Made by a program: the position numbers and the translations under genes
NCBI RefSeq assembly: GCF_009905605.1
Contig: NZ_JAAAKZ010000003.1
Span: 558,001 to 622,000 of the forward strand
Source: Runella sp. CRIBMP
Lineage (GTDB): Bacteria; Bacteroidota; Bacteroidia; Cytophagales; Spirosomataceae
Length of the DNA stretch: 64,000 nt
Direction: 5' to 3'
Part shown: piece by piece, positions 41,221 to 49,947 of the stretch
How positions within the stretch are numbered: position 1 is the first letter of the stretch
How the letters are laid out: the number at the start of each line of letters is the position of its first letter
Notes under the pieces: generated by a model
Seen by the model: the letters and a program-made list of their open reading frames with translations, nothing else
The model's database searches: none
What the model was told of the DNA's origin: nothing

Positions 41221-42681
41221 TTATAGCAGTCGAATCCATTCAATCAACCCATCGGTCTTAAAAAAGAGGGCTAAAATGGTGATTGTCAGGAGAGAAATAA
41301 GAATTGTTGCTGCGTACGAAATAGGCGAGGAAACCAGTGTCGATGGGGTTTTTCGAAAAAATAGATAAAAAGGAATTTTAAAATAATAAAATAGTGAAAC
41401 AACAGCATTGAGCAACCCAACGACCAACAATGTCACTAACAATGGGTCACCATTGGCCTGATACGCTTCCCAGAGCGAAGAGAATACGAGTAATTTAGCC
41501 GTAAACCCTGCCGTAGGTGGCAATCCAACCAAACCCAGCATCAGCACCGTAAAACAAACACTCAGTAAGGGATAGGCCGCGCCTTTGCCCGTGATAGAAG
41601 CCAAAGTGGGGGAAGGAGTATCTTGCCCCATTAAATCAATAAGTAAGAAAACCGCAATGTTGATGATGACATAGACCGTGATGTAAAACGCCGCGCTTTC
41701 AAAACCCGTTTGATTAAACGCCGTCAATCCTACAATGATAAATCCTGCTTGTGCAATGCCAGAGTAGGCCATGAGTCGTTTTAGGTCGTTTTGCCAAAGG
41801 GCAGCGAGATTGCCGACCAAAATACTCACCAACGCAATGATGGCCATGAGTTTTTGAAAATCGGCAGGGAATACACTCAAAAGGCGCATCAAGAGCAACA
41901 ACGCCGCGGCTTTGGGGGCGGTAGATAAAAAAGACACAATGGGCGTAGGGGCAGACTCGTACACATCTGGCGGCCAAACATGAAACGGAACCAGCGAAAG
42001 TTTGAATAGTACACCGCTCAAGGTGAGAAACCCAACCACCAACAAAATAAGTGGCGGATTTTGGGCTAACTGACTGCCAAATACGTCGCTCGTAAAATCC
42101 AACGTACCCGTCATCCCGTAAAGCAGCGAAAGTCCGTACAGCATGATAGCCGAACTGAGTGCGCCAAACAAAAGGTATTTAATTCCGCCTTCTGCGGGTT
42201 TTTTACCGCTGCCAAAGGTGACCATTAAATAAGACCCAATCGATACCAGCTCTATGGATAGGTACACGCTCAGGCCATTGGTGGCCATCGTCATCAGAAA
42301 AAGCCCTAATACTACGGCCAACAAAATACTGTAAAACTCGGCGGGGAGTTTTGCCTGCACAAATTGTACGTGCAGCAGCACTAATAGCCCCGTAACGAGA
42401 ATAATAAGTTTGAAGAAAACGGCTTTGTGGTCAAGATAAATCAGGTGATGAAATAAATAACCGCCCAAGTCGTTCCATTGAAGACAAACCAAGACCAAAG
42501 CAACCGCCAGCGCTCCGATGGTTAAACTACGCAGGATGCCAGTAGTCTGCAACTGCCAAGGGCTGTATTTTAGCAGAATTTCACTGAGAATAATGAATAA
42601 AAAGGCTCCTGCCAGCCACGTTTCAGGTAAAAAACCGGGCAGACTTTGGATAACGTGGTAAAGATGGTCTTGGAGTCGCAA
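41221..42681 (-). CDS. nuoN: NADH-quinone oxidoreductase subunit N
   Basis: A membrane protein of about 486 residues with fourteen hydrophobic helices, belonging to the antiporter-like subunits of complex I. GVYLSIELVSIGSYLMV-like SVYLSIELVSIGSYLMVTF, FKLSLVPFHVWPPDVYESAP (key Lys and His), LGNLAALWQNDLKRLMAYSGIAQ and GLPPTAGFTAKLLVF mark it as NuoN. The open frame extends upstream to a TTG at 42714, but a TACTTTTG promoter-like element lies at 42711-42704, so a TTG at 42681 was preferred; the start is uncertain. The other nuo genes are absent, so nuoN stands apart from the rest of complex I. Confidence 0.9.
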   Translation of the reverse strand: MRLQDHLYHVIQSLPGFLPETWLAGAFLFIILSEILLKYSPWQLQTTGILRSLTIGALAVALVLVCLQWNDLGGYLFHHLIYLDHKAVFFKLIILVTGLLVLLHVQFVQAKLPAEFYSILLAVVLGLFLMTMATNGLSVYLSIELVSIGSYLMVTFGSGKKPAEGGIKYLLFGALSSAIMLYGLSLLYGMTGTLDFTSDVFGSQLAQNPPLILLVVGFLTLSGVLFKLSLVPFHVWPPDVYESAPTPIVSFLSTAPKAAALLLLMRLLSVFPADFQKLMAIIALVSILVGNLAALWQNDLKRLMAYSGIAQAGFIIVGLTAFNQTGFESAAFYITVYVIINIAVFLLIDLMGQDTPSPTLASITGKGAAYPLLSVCFTVLMLGLVGLPPTAGFTAKLLVFSSLWEAYQANGDPLLVTLLVVGLLNAVVSLFYYFKIPFYLFFRKTPSTLVSSPISYAATILISLLTITILALFFKTDGLIEWIRLL

Positions 42682-42720
42682 GGTAGATTGTTTAATTTGC
42701 TCGCAAAAGTACAACGCAAC

Positions 42721-43362
42721 ATGAAAAAGTCATTACTCTGTGGGGGATTGATTTTACTAACCCTCGTAACTTATGCCCAAAGTATGTTTATTCAGGACAT
42801 CAACGGGCGTCCTATCTTCGAAAATGGATACGTAGAAATCGAAGGTTCGCCCTACCTCAACGACGCATGGTCGAGGGGGAGTGTCAAAGCCAAAAATAAT
42901 GGCAAAACTTATGAGCTGGCAAAAATGCGGTATGACCTCTACAAAGACGAACTTGAATACGAAGAAAATCAAAAGCCATACCGATTCAGCAGCGAAATCA
43001 CGGAGTTTTCGACCAACGACGGCGTGTTTAGAAGCGGTTTTCCAGCGATAGAATCCCTTACCGCCCGAAATTTTTATCAGGTAATGTACGACGGAAATGT
43101 TAAATTATTAAAACACAGCACCGTTAGGATTCAGACCGAAAAACTGTACAGCTCGGCCACCCAGACCAAACGTTTTATGAAAGAAGATGCGTTGTATTTG
43201 TTTAAAAATGGCACCCTGATCCGCCTCAAAAAAGACAAAAAAGCGTTGTTGGAAGCTCTCGGCGACAAGCAGGCCGAGCTCGAAACGTTTATCAAAGACC
43301 AAAAGTTGAAATTATCGAAAGAAGAGGATATTCTGCGCGTAGTGGAGAAGTATGAAGGGTAA
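42721..43362 (+). CDS. Secreted protein of unknown function
   Basis: A 214-residue protein from ATG 42721 with a signal peptide (MKKSLLCGGLILLTLVTYAQ). The longer frame beginning at 42646 would place 25 unrelated residues before it. The mature part is mixed alpha/beta with no recognised domain and ends in a lysine-rich helix (KLKLSKEEDILRVVEKYEG). It is divergent from nuoN with only a short gap and ends at a terminator shared with pgk. Probably periplasmic. Function unknown. Confidence 0.7.
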   Translation: MKKSLLCGGLILLTLVTYAQSMFIQDINGRPIFENGYVEIEGSPYLNDAWSRGSVKAKNNGKTYELAKMRYDLYKDELEYEENQKPYRFSSEITEFSTNDGVFRSGFPAIESLTARNFYQVMYDGNVKLLKHSTVRIQTEKLYSSATQTKRFMKEDALYLFKNGTLIRLKKDKKALLEALGDKQAELETFIKDQKLKLSKEEDILRVVEKYEG

Positions 43363-43396
43363 TAATTATTGATTATCAAAATTTTAGAGTACTTCA

Positions 43397-43433
43397 AAAA
43401 AATAAGGGCGCAGGAAATGCGCCCTTATTTTTT
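43397..43433. terminator. Bidirectional terminator between the secreted protein gene and pgk
   Basis: A perfect 16-bp stem (A6-TAAGGGCGCA at 43397-43412 and TGCGCCCTTA-T6 at 43418-43433) with a 5-nt GGAAA loop. A and T runs flank it on either side, and it separates convergent stops at 43362 and 43451. Confidence 0.88.
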
Positions 43434-43450
43434 GAATGAATATTGAAAAA

Positions 43451-44638
43451 TTAAGCCAAAGCTGCTACGCCTGGCAATTCTTTTCCTTCCATGTATTCGA
43501 GCAATGCTCCGCCACCCGTTGAGACGTAGCTCACGCGGTCGCCGTAGCCGGCGTTGTTGATGGCCGAGGCCGAATCTCCCCCACCGATGAGCGAGAACGC
43601 ACCGTTTTCTTCGGTTGCTTTGACCACTGCTTTGGCAATTGCGTCAGTACCGATGGCAAAGTTAGGGAATTCAAATACACCCATTGGGCCGTTCCAAAGA
43701 ATGGTTTTTGACGTACGTACTACTTCTTCAAACAAGGCAATACTTGCTGGACCAATATCTAAGCCTTCCCAGCCGTCGGGGATTTGTCCAGTAGCAACGA
43801 TTTGGCGATTGGCGTCGTTCGAAAAAGCATCGGCGCATACATTATCTACGGGCATGATGATATTCACGCCTTTGGCTTTGGCTTTTTCCAGAATTTCGAG
43901 GGCCAATTCTTGTTTGTCAGCTTCTAAAAGTGACTTTCCAATTTGACCACCGAGGGCTTTTGTGAATGTATAAGTCATTCCGCCCCCGATAATGAGATTG
44001 TCGACTTTGTCCAAAAGACGCTCAATGATGAGGATTTTGTCCGAGATTTTGGCTCCCCCCATGATGGCCGTGAAAGGGCGCTCGGCGTGTTCGAGAATGC
44101 GCTGGGCATTGTCGATTTCGGCTTGCATAACGTAACCGCAGATACGGTCTTCAAAAAACTGTCCGATAACGGCCGTAGAAGCGTGGGCGCGGTGTGCGGT
44201 TCCGAATGCATCGTTTACCCAAACATCGCCGAGTTTTGAAAGTTTTTCGGCAAAGGCAACATCGCCTTTTTCTTCCTGCTTATAAAAACGAAGGTTTTCG
44301 AGCAACAGGATTTCGCCGGGTTGGAGGGTGGTAGCTTGGTCGTAGGCAGATTCTCCGATGCAATCATCGGCAAATTTAACTGAAACCCCTAAGATTACCG
44401 ATAATGGGTTGATTAAGTGTTTAAGTGAATATTTTTCGGTTGGACCGTCTTTCGGGCGTCCCAAGTGTGACATCAGAACGCAGGAGCCGCCATCTGCCAA
44501 AATTTTGCGGATGGTAGGTAGGGTAGCCTGAATGCGGGTGTCGTCAGTAATTTCAAATTTTTCATTGAGGGGCACGTTGAAGTCCACGCGAATAAGCGCT
44601 CGTTTCCCTGCAAAATTGTACGAATCTACGGTTTTCAT
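43451..44638 (-). CDS. pgk: Phosphoglycerate kinase
   Basis: A 395-residue glycolytic enzyme, normal length from ATG 44638. A 52-codon upstream extension has no family counterpart. Motifs include [14 protein letters not shown] (substrate-binding), [68 protein letters not shown] and GGGDSASAI (nucleotide loop). It transfers phosphate between 1,3-bisphosphoglycerate and ADP. A -7 element (TATTTTTG, minus strand 44685-44678) lies 40 nt upstream. Confidence 0.97.
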   Translation of the reverse strand: MKTVDSYNFAGKRALIRVDFNVPLNEKFEITDDTRIQATLPTIRKILADGGSCVLMSHLGRPKDGPTEKYSLKHLINPLSVILGVSVKFADDCIGESAYDQATTLQPGEILLLENLRFYKQEEKGDVAFAEKLSKLGDVWVNDAFGTAHRAHASTAVIGQFFEDRICGYVMQAEIDNAQRILEHAERPFTAIMGGAKISDKILIIERLLDKVDNLIIGGGMTYTFTKALGGQIGKSLLEADKQELALEILEKAKAKGVNIIMPVDNVCADAFSNDANRQIVATGQIPDGWEGLDIGPASIALFEEVVRTSKTILWNGPMGVFEFPNFAIGTDAIAKAVVKATEENGAFSLIGGGDSASAINNAGYGDRVSYVSTGGGALLEYMEGKELPGVAALA

Positions 44639-44677
44639 AGGATTCCAGTGGGTTGAACTAAAGATTGATTTACAGGA

Positions 44678-44685
44678 CAAAAATA
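44678..44685 (-). promoter_or_regulatory. Bacteroidota -7 promoter element for pgk
   Basis: Minus-strand TATTTTTG matches TAnnTTTG, 39 nt before the pgk ATG. No clear -33 was found. It lies inside the upstream in-frame extension of the pgk ORF and so supports the shorter start. Confidence 0.45.
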
Positions 44686-44794
44686 GTTTTTTCGGCCCAC
44701 TACCCTCATATAATCCGTTTTTTCTTTTTATAAACTGCCTCAGAAAGAGCGGTTGAAGGATAATGGTAGCGGGTTTTGCAAATAAATAAACCAT

Positions 44795-44830
44795 AAAAAA
44801 TCCCCTTGGCCGAAGCCGAGGGGATTTTTT
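44795..44830. terminator. Terminator at the end of the hexuronate operon/NTF2-like gene
   Basis: An A6-TCCCC ... GGGGA-T6 stem with an inner GGC/GCC and CGAA loop (44795-44830). It lies 16 bp after the stop of the NTF2-like gene, the last minus-strand gene of the cluster, and would also stop transcription coming from pgk upstream sequence. Confidence 0.82.
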
Positions 44831-44846
44831 ATGAAAAGTGAAGCCG

Positions 44847-45278
44847 TTAAATTTTTACTGCCTGTCGGGCCAGCAATTTCCAGCCTCCTTTTTGTTTTTG
44901 CCATACCATCAAAAGCGATAGGTTTGCTGTACCGGGCTTACCACTATTGTTGGTTGTCCCCGCCAATTTATGGCGAACGATGGCCGCATTGCCCACTATT
45001 TTGATGGTTTGTTCGGTCAGATTGATGGTCACAAAATCAGATTCGCCGCTAACAATAGCGCGTACAAACTCCGCTTTGTCTTCAATTTTGCCGTTGGAGT
45101 GGCCATAGCTGAGGGCTTCATCGGTGAGACTTTCGAGCGTTGCTTTGTCGGCGTCAATCATTGCTTTTTTGAGTGCTTCCACGGCGCTCGCAACCGCCGC
45201 TTCATCTTTCGATTGGGCAAAAGTTGTATTGAGAACCGAGAAACAAGTAATCAGTAAAAATGCGAGTGTCTTTTTCAT
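44847..45278 (-). CDS. Secreted NTF2-like (DUF4440) protein
   Basis: A 143-residue protein with a signal peptide ([22 protein letters not shown]) and an NTF2-like/DUF4440 domain: an N-terminal helix pair ([20 protein letters not shown]), [22 protein letters not shown], and strands ending [20 protein letters not shown]. Family members are small periplasmic or extracytoplasmic proteins of undefined role. It begins 7 nt after the exuT stop, so it is probably the distal gene of the hexuronate operon, and it is followed by a strong terminator. Confidence 0.82.
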   Translation of the reverse strand: MKKTLAFLLITCFSVLNTTFAQSKDEAAVASAVEALKKAMIDADKATLESLTDEALSYGHSNGKIEDKAEFVRAIVSGESDFVTINLTEQTIKIVGNAAIVRHKLAGTTNNSGKPGTANLSLLMVWQKQKGGWKLLARQAVKI

Positions 45279-45285
45279 GTCATTT

Positions 45286-46587
45286 TTATAAATCTACTGG
45301 TTTCATTTTAGGTACTAAGAAGTGCATAATCGTCCACGCCAACACGTAAGCGGCTCCGCATACGAAAAACATGATGTAATAGGCCGTCTCGATTTGGTTG
45401 ATAGAACGGTAATAGACAAACATGTTTTTTTGAACCAAAGCAGAAAGTAAAATCCCGCCCAAAGCGCCAAACATTCCGCCAATACCGGTGACGGAAGCGG
45501 TGGTGTATTTAGGAAACATATCGGAAACCGTAGTGAAGATATTGGCGCTCCATGCTTGGTGAGCAGCGGCGGCAAATCCAATGACACAAACGGCATACCA
45601 CATGTCAATACTGCCTAAAATTTGCGAGAAAATAATCGGTGATACACAAAGGGCATAAATGAGCATGGAAGTTTTGCGCGCCCTGAATACAGGCCAGCCG
45701 GTTTTGATAAGGTACATGGGTAAATAACCGCCCAAAACACTCCCAAAGGTTGAAAGGGTGTACACTACCGCCACTGGAATGGCAATCTGTGTACCCGTAA
45801 GTTTGTATTGGCTTTGCAAAAAGTCGGGCAACCAGAAAAGATAAAACCACCAGATAGGGTCGGTGAGGAGTTTTCCAAGGGCAAATGCCCAAGTTTGGCG
45901 GAAACTTAAAAGTTTGAACCAAGAAACCTGCGGTTTGTTGACATCGTTTTTGTCGGCCAGTACTTCAGCGGCGTCAGAATGGATGTAATCGTATTCGGCT
46001 TTTGAAAGTTTGGGGCTTTTGCTTGGTACTTCATAAAACATCAGCCAAAGTACGAGCCACACAAAACCCAACATCCCTGTAATGATAAATGCCCATTGCC
46101 AGCCCATTTCGGCGGCGATGAAAGGCACCGAAAGTGGAGCCACGATGGCGCCAAAGTTGGTGCCAGAGTTGAAAATGCCCGTGGCAAAAGCACGTTCTTT
46201 TTTAGGAAACCATTCAGCAACGGTCTTGATGGCGGCGGGAAAGTTTCCTGCTTCTGTAATACCAAGCGCTGAACGCACGACGGCGAACCCAAAAACAGTA
46301 TTTACCAAGGCATGGGCTACGGCTGCCACGCTCCATAAAGTAGTAGCAACGGCGTAGCCGATTTTAGTACCCAGTTTATCGACCAAACGCCCAGCGCCGA
46401 GCATCCCGAAGGCATAAAATAGTTTGAAGGCGATTTCAATGTTGGCGTAGTCACCATCGTTCCAGTTCAGTTCTTCCGAAAGAGTGGATTTTAATAAACT
46501 GATTACCTGCCTGTCGAGGTAGTTAATGGTGGTTGCGAAAAATACCAGACCGCAAATGGTCCAGCGATAATTACCGATTTTTTCCAT
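45286..46587 (-). CDS. exuT: Hexuronate transporter (MFS)
   Basis: A 433-residue major facilitator protein with twelve hydrophobic segments. FFATTINYLDRQVISLLKST (N-terminal helix with DRQ), GRLVDKLGTKIGYAVATTLW, GITEAGNFPAAIKTVAEWFP and FNSGTNFGAIVAPLSVPF match ExuT and related galacturonate/glucuronate-proton symporters of the ACS family. The location next to eda, kdgK, uxaC and uxaB confirms hexuronate as the substrate. It sits 69 nt after eda and 7 nt before the NTF2-like gene. Confidence 0.9.
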   Translation of the reverse strand: MEKIGNYRWTICGLVFFATTINYLDRQVISLLKSTLSEELNWNDGDYANIEIAFKLFYAFGMLGAGRLVDKLGTKIGYAVATTLWSVAAVAHALVNTVFGFAVVRSALGITEAGNFPAAIKTVAEWFPKKERAFATGIFNSGTNFGAIVAPLSVPFIAAEMGWQWAFIITGMLGFVWLVLWLMFYEVPSKSPKLSKAEYDYIHSDAAEVLADKNDVNKPQVSWFKLLSFRQTWAFALGKLLTDPIWWFYLFWLPDFLQSQYKLTGTQIAIPVAVVYTLSTFGSVLGGYLPMYLIKTGWPVFRARKTSMLIYALCVSPIIFSQILGSIDMWYAVCVIGFAAAAHQAWSANIFTTVSDMFPKYTTASVTGIGGMFGALGGILLSALVQKNMFVYYRSINQIETAYYIMFFVCGAAYVLAWTIMHFLVPKMKPVDL

Positions 46588-46656
46588 TTAGAAGAAGGGT
46601 TTTGTAACAACATAGGCACAAAGGGCACATAGCTTCCGGCTATACAATCTGTGTTT

Positions 46657-47328
46657 CTATGCAGTTGGAGCGAGGGTTTGGTAATAGGTTAGTAATGTAT
46701 TTATCTTTTGGGCTATTTCTTCAAAATTACCTGCTTCGACGACGGCCTTTGGAAAGAGTTGTGAGCCAATGCCCACCGCACTTACCCCCGCACTAAACCA
46801 CTCTTTGAGGCTTTCGGGGGTGGGTTCTACGCCTCCCGTTACCATCACTTTAACCTTAGGTAAAGGGCCTTTCAAGGCTTTGACAAATCCTGAACCCACG
46901 ACATTTCCGGGAAAGATTTTTACAATTTCTGCCCCTAGTGAAGTAGCATTGTAAACTTCCGAAACGGTCATAGCACCAGGCATCCAAGCGATATTTTGCG
47001 CTTTGCATACCTCGGCCACATCCATTGTGGTACACGGTTGAACCACAAAATCAGCGCCCAGTGCAATGAATTCCTCCGCCTGAAGAGCATTGAAAACGGT
47101 TCCAATACCTAAAGCCATTTTTGGGTAGTTTGTACTGATAAAATCGCATAATACTTTGAAAACTTCTTTGGCGTTTTCGCCGCGATTGGTAAACTCAAAC
47201 GCCCGAATCCCTCCGTCGTAACAGGCTTTAATGATTTGGCAGGTTACTGCTGCGTCGGGATGATAAAACACCGGGACGATGGGTGCGCTTGCCAGGGTTT
47301 GATAAACGAGTTGTGGTTCAAAAGCCAT
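46657..47328 (-). CDS. eda: KDPG/KHG aldolase
   Basis: A 223-residue class I aldolase. The Schiff-base Lys137 is in LGAEIVKIFPGNVVG, the acid/base Glu45 is in IRAFEFTNRG, and the phosphate site follows (MVTGGVEPTPESLKEWF). It splits 2-keto-3-deoxy-6-phosphogluconate into pyruvate and glyceraldehyde-3-phosphate, the last step of hexuronate breakdown. It follows kdgK by 20 nt on the same strand, which makes cotranscription near certain. Length is slightly above E. coli Eda (213). Confidence 0.95.
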   Translation of the reverse strand: MAFEPQLVYQTLASAPIVPVFYHPDAAVTCQIIKACYDGGIRAFEFTNRGENAKEVFKVLCDFISTNYPKMALGIGTVFNALQAEEFIALGADFVVQPCTTMDVAEVCKAQNIAWMPGAMTVSEVYNATSLGAEIVKIFPGNVVGSGFVKALKGPLPKVKVMVTGGVEPTPESLKEWFSAGVSAVGIGSQLFPKAVVEAGNFEEIAQKINTLLTYYQTLAPTA

Positions 47329-47348
47329 TGATATCGTTGTTGATTACA

Positions 47349-48386
47349 TTAATTCTCACTCAAAACGTTATTTAACGTTTCTTTTACTTTTTCTACGGTT
47401 TGCTGCGAGGCATCGCCGTATTCTTGCAATTTGCCAAACGCCGCCGCTGCCGCAAAATCAATGATGTCTTGCGGAGTGTGTTGGTGATGCAGGCCATAAA
47501 TAAGGCCGCCCATAAAACAATCGCCGCTGCCTACTTTATCCACTACTTTCTGGGTGGTAAATTCGGGGGAAACGTACTGTATTCCGTCTTTGTACAAAGT
47601 AGTATAATACTGAATTCCTTCTTCAAACGCGTCAAAACGGAAGGTATTAGCCACGACTTTGCATTTCGGGAATGCTGCCTGAATATTTTCGGCAGTAGCA
47701 ATGCTGTGGGCCAGATACTTCTCCTGCGTAGGGTTTTGCTCCACTGTTTTATCAACTGGAATCCCCAAAAGTGTATTTGCGGCCCAGATATTACCCATGA
47801 TTACGTCGCAGTACTGCGCCAAGTCGGGCATGATTTCGACGGGTTTTTTACCAAACTGCCACAGTTTGGCGCGATAATTTAAATCTACAGAAATGGTGAT
47901 GCCCAAGCGCGAAGCTACCTGTAATGCTTCCAGACAGGCATCTGCTACATCTTGGTTGAGGGCGGGGCTGATAGCGCTAAAATGAAACCATGAGCAACCT
48001 TCCAAAATCTGTTCCCAATCTAATTTGTTCACTTTTAATTCTGAAAATGAAGAAAAAGCCCGGTCGTAAATCACGCCAGCGTTTTTTAAATCTGCACCCT
48101 GTGGCAAATAATACGCACCGATGCGCGACCCAAAATGCCGAATGCCAGATGTTTCAATCCCCTTTTCTTCAATATAGGCTTCGATTTCGGCCGAGAGTTG
48201 GTTTTCGGGTAAAACTGTGCTGTAGCGTACTGGTACTTTCCAATTGGCAAGGGCGTTGGCTACGTTGAGTTCGGCACCGCCGACAAAAACGGGCATGTTC
48301 GCCTGTTTAATCCACTCACCATTGAGTTGCGGCGAAAAACGCAACAGTAATTCTCCAAAACAACAAATAGTATTTCCTGTACTCAA
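47349..48386 (-). CDS. kdgK: 2-keto-3-deoxygluconate kinase (PfkB family)
   Basis: A 345-residue PfkB-family sugar kinase. The N-terminal CCFGELLLRFSP and FVGGAELNVANALANW are substrate-binding motifs, and VVDKVGSGDCFMGGLIYGL contains the catalytic Asp of the GAGD-type signature. It phosphorylates KDG to KDPG. It lies between uxaC (upstream, 133 bp with a long hairpin) and eda (20 bp). The context fixes the substrate among PfkB sugars. Confidence 0.92.
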   Translation of the reverse strand: MSTGNTICCFGELLLRFSPQLNGEWIKQANMPVFVGGAELNVANALANWKVPVRYSTVLPENQLSAEIEAYIEEKGIETSGIRHFGSRIGAYYLPQGADLKNAGVIYDRAFSSFSELKVNKLDWEQILEGCSWFHFSAISPALNQDVADACLEALQVASRLGITISVDLNYRAKLWQFGKKPVEIMPDLAQYCDVIMGNIWAANTLLGIPVDKTVEQNPTQEKYLAHSIATAENIQAAFPKCKVVANTFRFDAFEEGIQYYTTLYKDGIQYVSPEFTTQKVVDKVGSGDCFMGGLIYGLHHQHTPQDIIDFAAAAAFGKLQEYGDASQQTVEKVKETLNNVLSEN

Positions 48387-48458
48387 GGGTGTATTCTTTT
48401 GGTTATCAATTGTTTAATTAAACGATTATTGCGGTTTAACGTTCATGGCTGGTTTAAT

Positions 48459-48494
48459 GCGTGGCGACGGTTTTGAGAAACCGCCGCCACACGC
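48459..48494. repeat. GC-rich hairpin between uxaC and kdgK
   Basis: GCGTGGCGACGGTTT (48459-48473) pairs with AAACCGCCGCCACACGC (48478-48494) around a TGAG loop, with one mismatch and a 2-nt bulge. It sits inside the operon and has no T-run. It may stabilise or process the mRNA between the isomerase and kinase messages, or be a REP-like element. Confidence 0.6.
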
Positions 48495-48519
48495 GCTCTA
48501 ACATCAACCCAACAGACTA

Positions 48520-49929
48520 TTAAAATCCGAAATATTGCTTGGCGTTATTGTAGCAAATATTCTGAACTACCTGTCCAATCCACTCGGTGTCATTGGGCAA
48601 TTCGCCATTTTCGATGTCGTTGCCGAACATATTACACAAAATACGACGGAAATACTCGTGGCGAGGAAACGATAAAAACGAACGTGAATCGGTAAGCATT
48701 CCGACGAACCGGCTCAACAGCCCCATGTTCGACAGCGCATTCATTTGTTTTTCCATGCCGTCTTTCTGATCCATAAACCACCAACCCGAGCCGAACTGGA
48801 TTTTACCAGCTATTGAGCCGTCGTTGAAATTGCCAATCATGGTGGCAATCACTTCGTTGTCGGCAGGGTTGAGGTTATAAATGATGGTTTTTGCCAATTG
48901 GTTGTATTCATCCAAACGGCCTAAAAATTTAGACAAAGCCATTGCCTGCGACCAGTCGCCGATGGAATCCCAGCCCGTATCAGGACCAAGCAGACGCAGG
49001 GCGCGGGTGTTGTTGTTGCGCAATGCACCGATGTGGAATTGCTGCGTCCAGCCCAGTTCATGGTACATGGTGCCAAGGTGGTGCAAAATCGCGGATTGGT
49101 ACAACACCTGCTCCGCCGAAGTGATGGTTTGGCCCGCCAATGCTTTTTTGAAAATCGCGTTGGCATCTTCGGTCGTAAAATCAGCGGCGTATAATTGCTC
49201 TAGACCGTGGTCAGACAACAAACAACCTAAGGAAGCAAAAAAGTCTGCCCGAGCCCGCAAGGCTTTGGTCAAGTCGTCGTATGACCTGATTTCAAAACCT
49301 ACGATAGCGGCCAGTTTTTGGATGAAATTGGCAAAGTTTGGATTACCGATTAAGACAAATTTGTCGGGACGAAAAGCGGGACGCATTTGAATTTCAAAGG
49401 TGCCTTCGTTTTTCAATTGCTGATGGTATTCCAGCGAATCCAGCGGGTCGTCGGTGGTACAGACGACTTCGACGTTCATTTTACGCAACAGATTTCGTAC
49501 CGAATAATCGGGCGTGCGGAGTTTTTCGGAGCACTCATCGTAGATTTTTCGGGCGGTTTTAGGGCTCAAAATATCGTGAACGTCAAAATAACGCTGTAAC
49601 TCCAAATGTGTCCAGTGGTAAAGCGGATTTCGAAGGGTATAGGGAACGGTTTCGGCCCATTTTTCAAACTTTTGATAATCACTTTTGTCGCCCGTACAGT
49701 AGCTCTCGTCTACGCCGTTGGTGCGCATTCCCCGCCACTTGTAGTGGTCGCCATAGAGCCAAATCTGCGTTAAATTCTCAAAGTTTTTATCGTTAACGAT
49801 TTGGTCGGGTGGCAAGTGATTGTGGTAATCAATGATGGGCATCTGTTTCGCAAACTCATGATAAAGCGTGCGTGCCGCATCGGTTTGCAGCAAAAAGTCT
49901 TCGTCTAAAAAAGTTTTAGTGACCAACAT
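48520..49929 (-). CDS. uxaC: Glucuronate (uronate) isomerase
   Basis: A 469-residue isomerase of the amidohydrolase superfamily converting D-glucuronate to fructuronate and D-galacturonate to tagaturonate. MPIIDYHNHLPPDQIV carries the metal-binding HxH, and further motifs are IWLYGDHYKWRGMRTNGVDE, VEVVCTTDDPLDSLEYH, LGPDTGWDSIGDW and LTDSRSFLSFPRHEYFRRIL. Normal length. It follows uxaB by 18 nt. This is the entry step for free hexuronates. Confidence 0.97.
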   Translation of the reverse strand: MLVTKTFLDEDFLLQTDAARTLYHEFAKQMPIIDYHNHLPPDQIVNDKNFENLTQIWLYGDHYKWRGMRTNGVDESYCTGDKSDYQKFEKWAETVPYTLRNPLYHWTHLELQRYFDVHDILSPKTARKIYDECSEKLRTPDYSVRNLLRKMNVEVVCTTDDPLDSLEYHQQLKNEGTFEIQMRPAFRPDKFVLIGNPNFANFIQKLAAIVGFEIRSYDDLTKALRARADFFASLGCLLSDHGLEQLYAADFTTEDANAIFKKALAGQTITSAEQVLYQSAILHHLGTMYHELGWTQQFHIGALRNNNTRALRLLGPDTGWDSIGDWSQAMALSKFLGRLDEYNQLAKTIIYNLNPADNEVIATMIGNFNDGSIAGKIQFGSGWWFMDQKDGMEKQMNALSNMGLLSRFVGMLTDSRSFLSFPRHEYFRRILCNMFGNDIENGELPNDTEWIGQVVQNICYNNAKQYFGF

Positions 49930-49947
49930 TTTAGTATAGCTAGAAGG

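Noticed and set aside
44639-44794. 52-codon N-terminal extension of pgk
   Set aside because: Not present in PGK proteins and contains the pgk -7 element; ATG 44638 is the family start.
48881-49390. 169-codon plus-strand frame
   Set aside because: Antisense to uxaC; composition is a shadow of the real codons.
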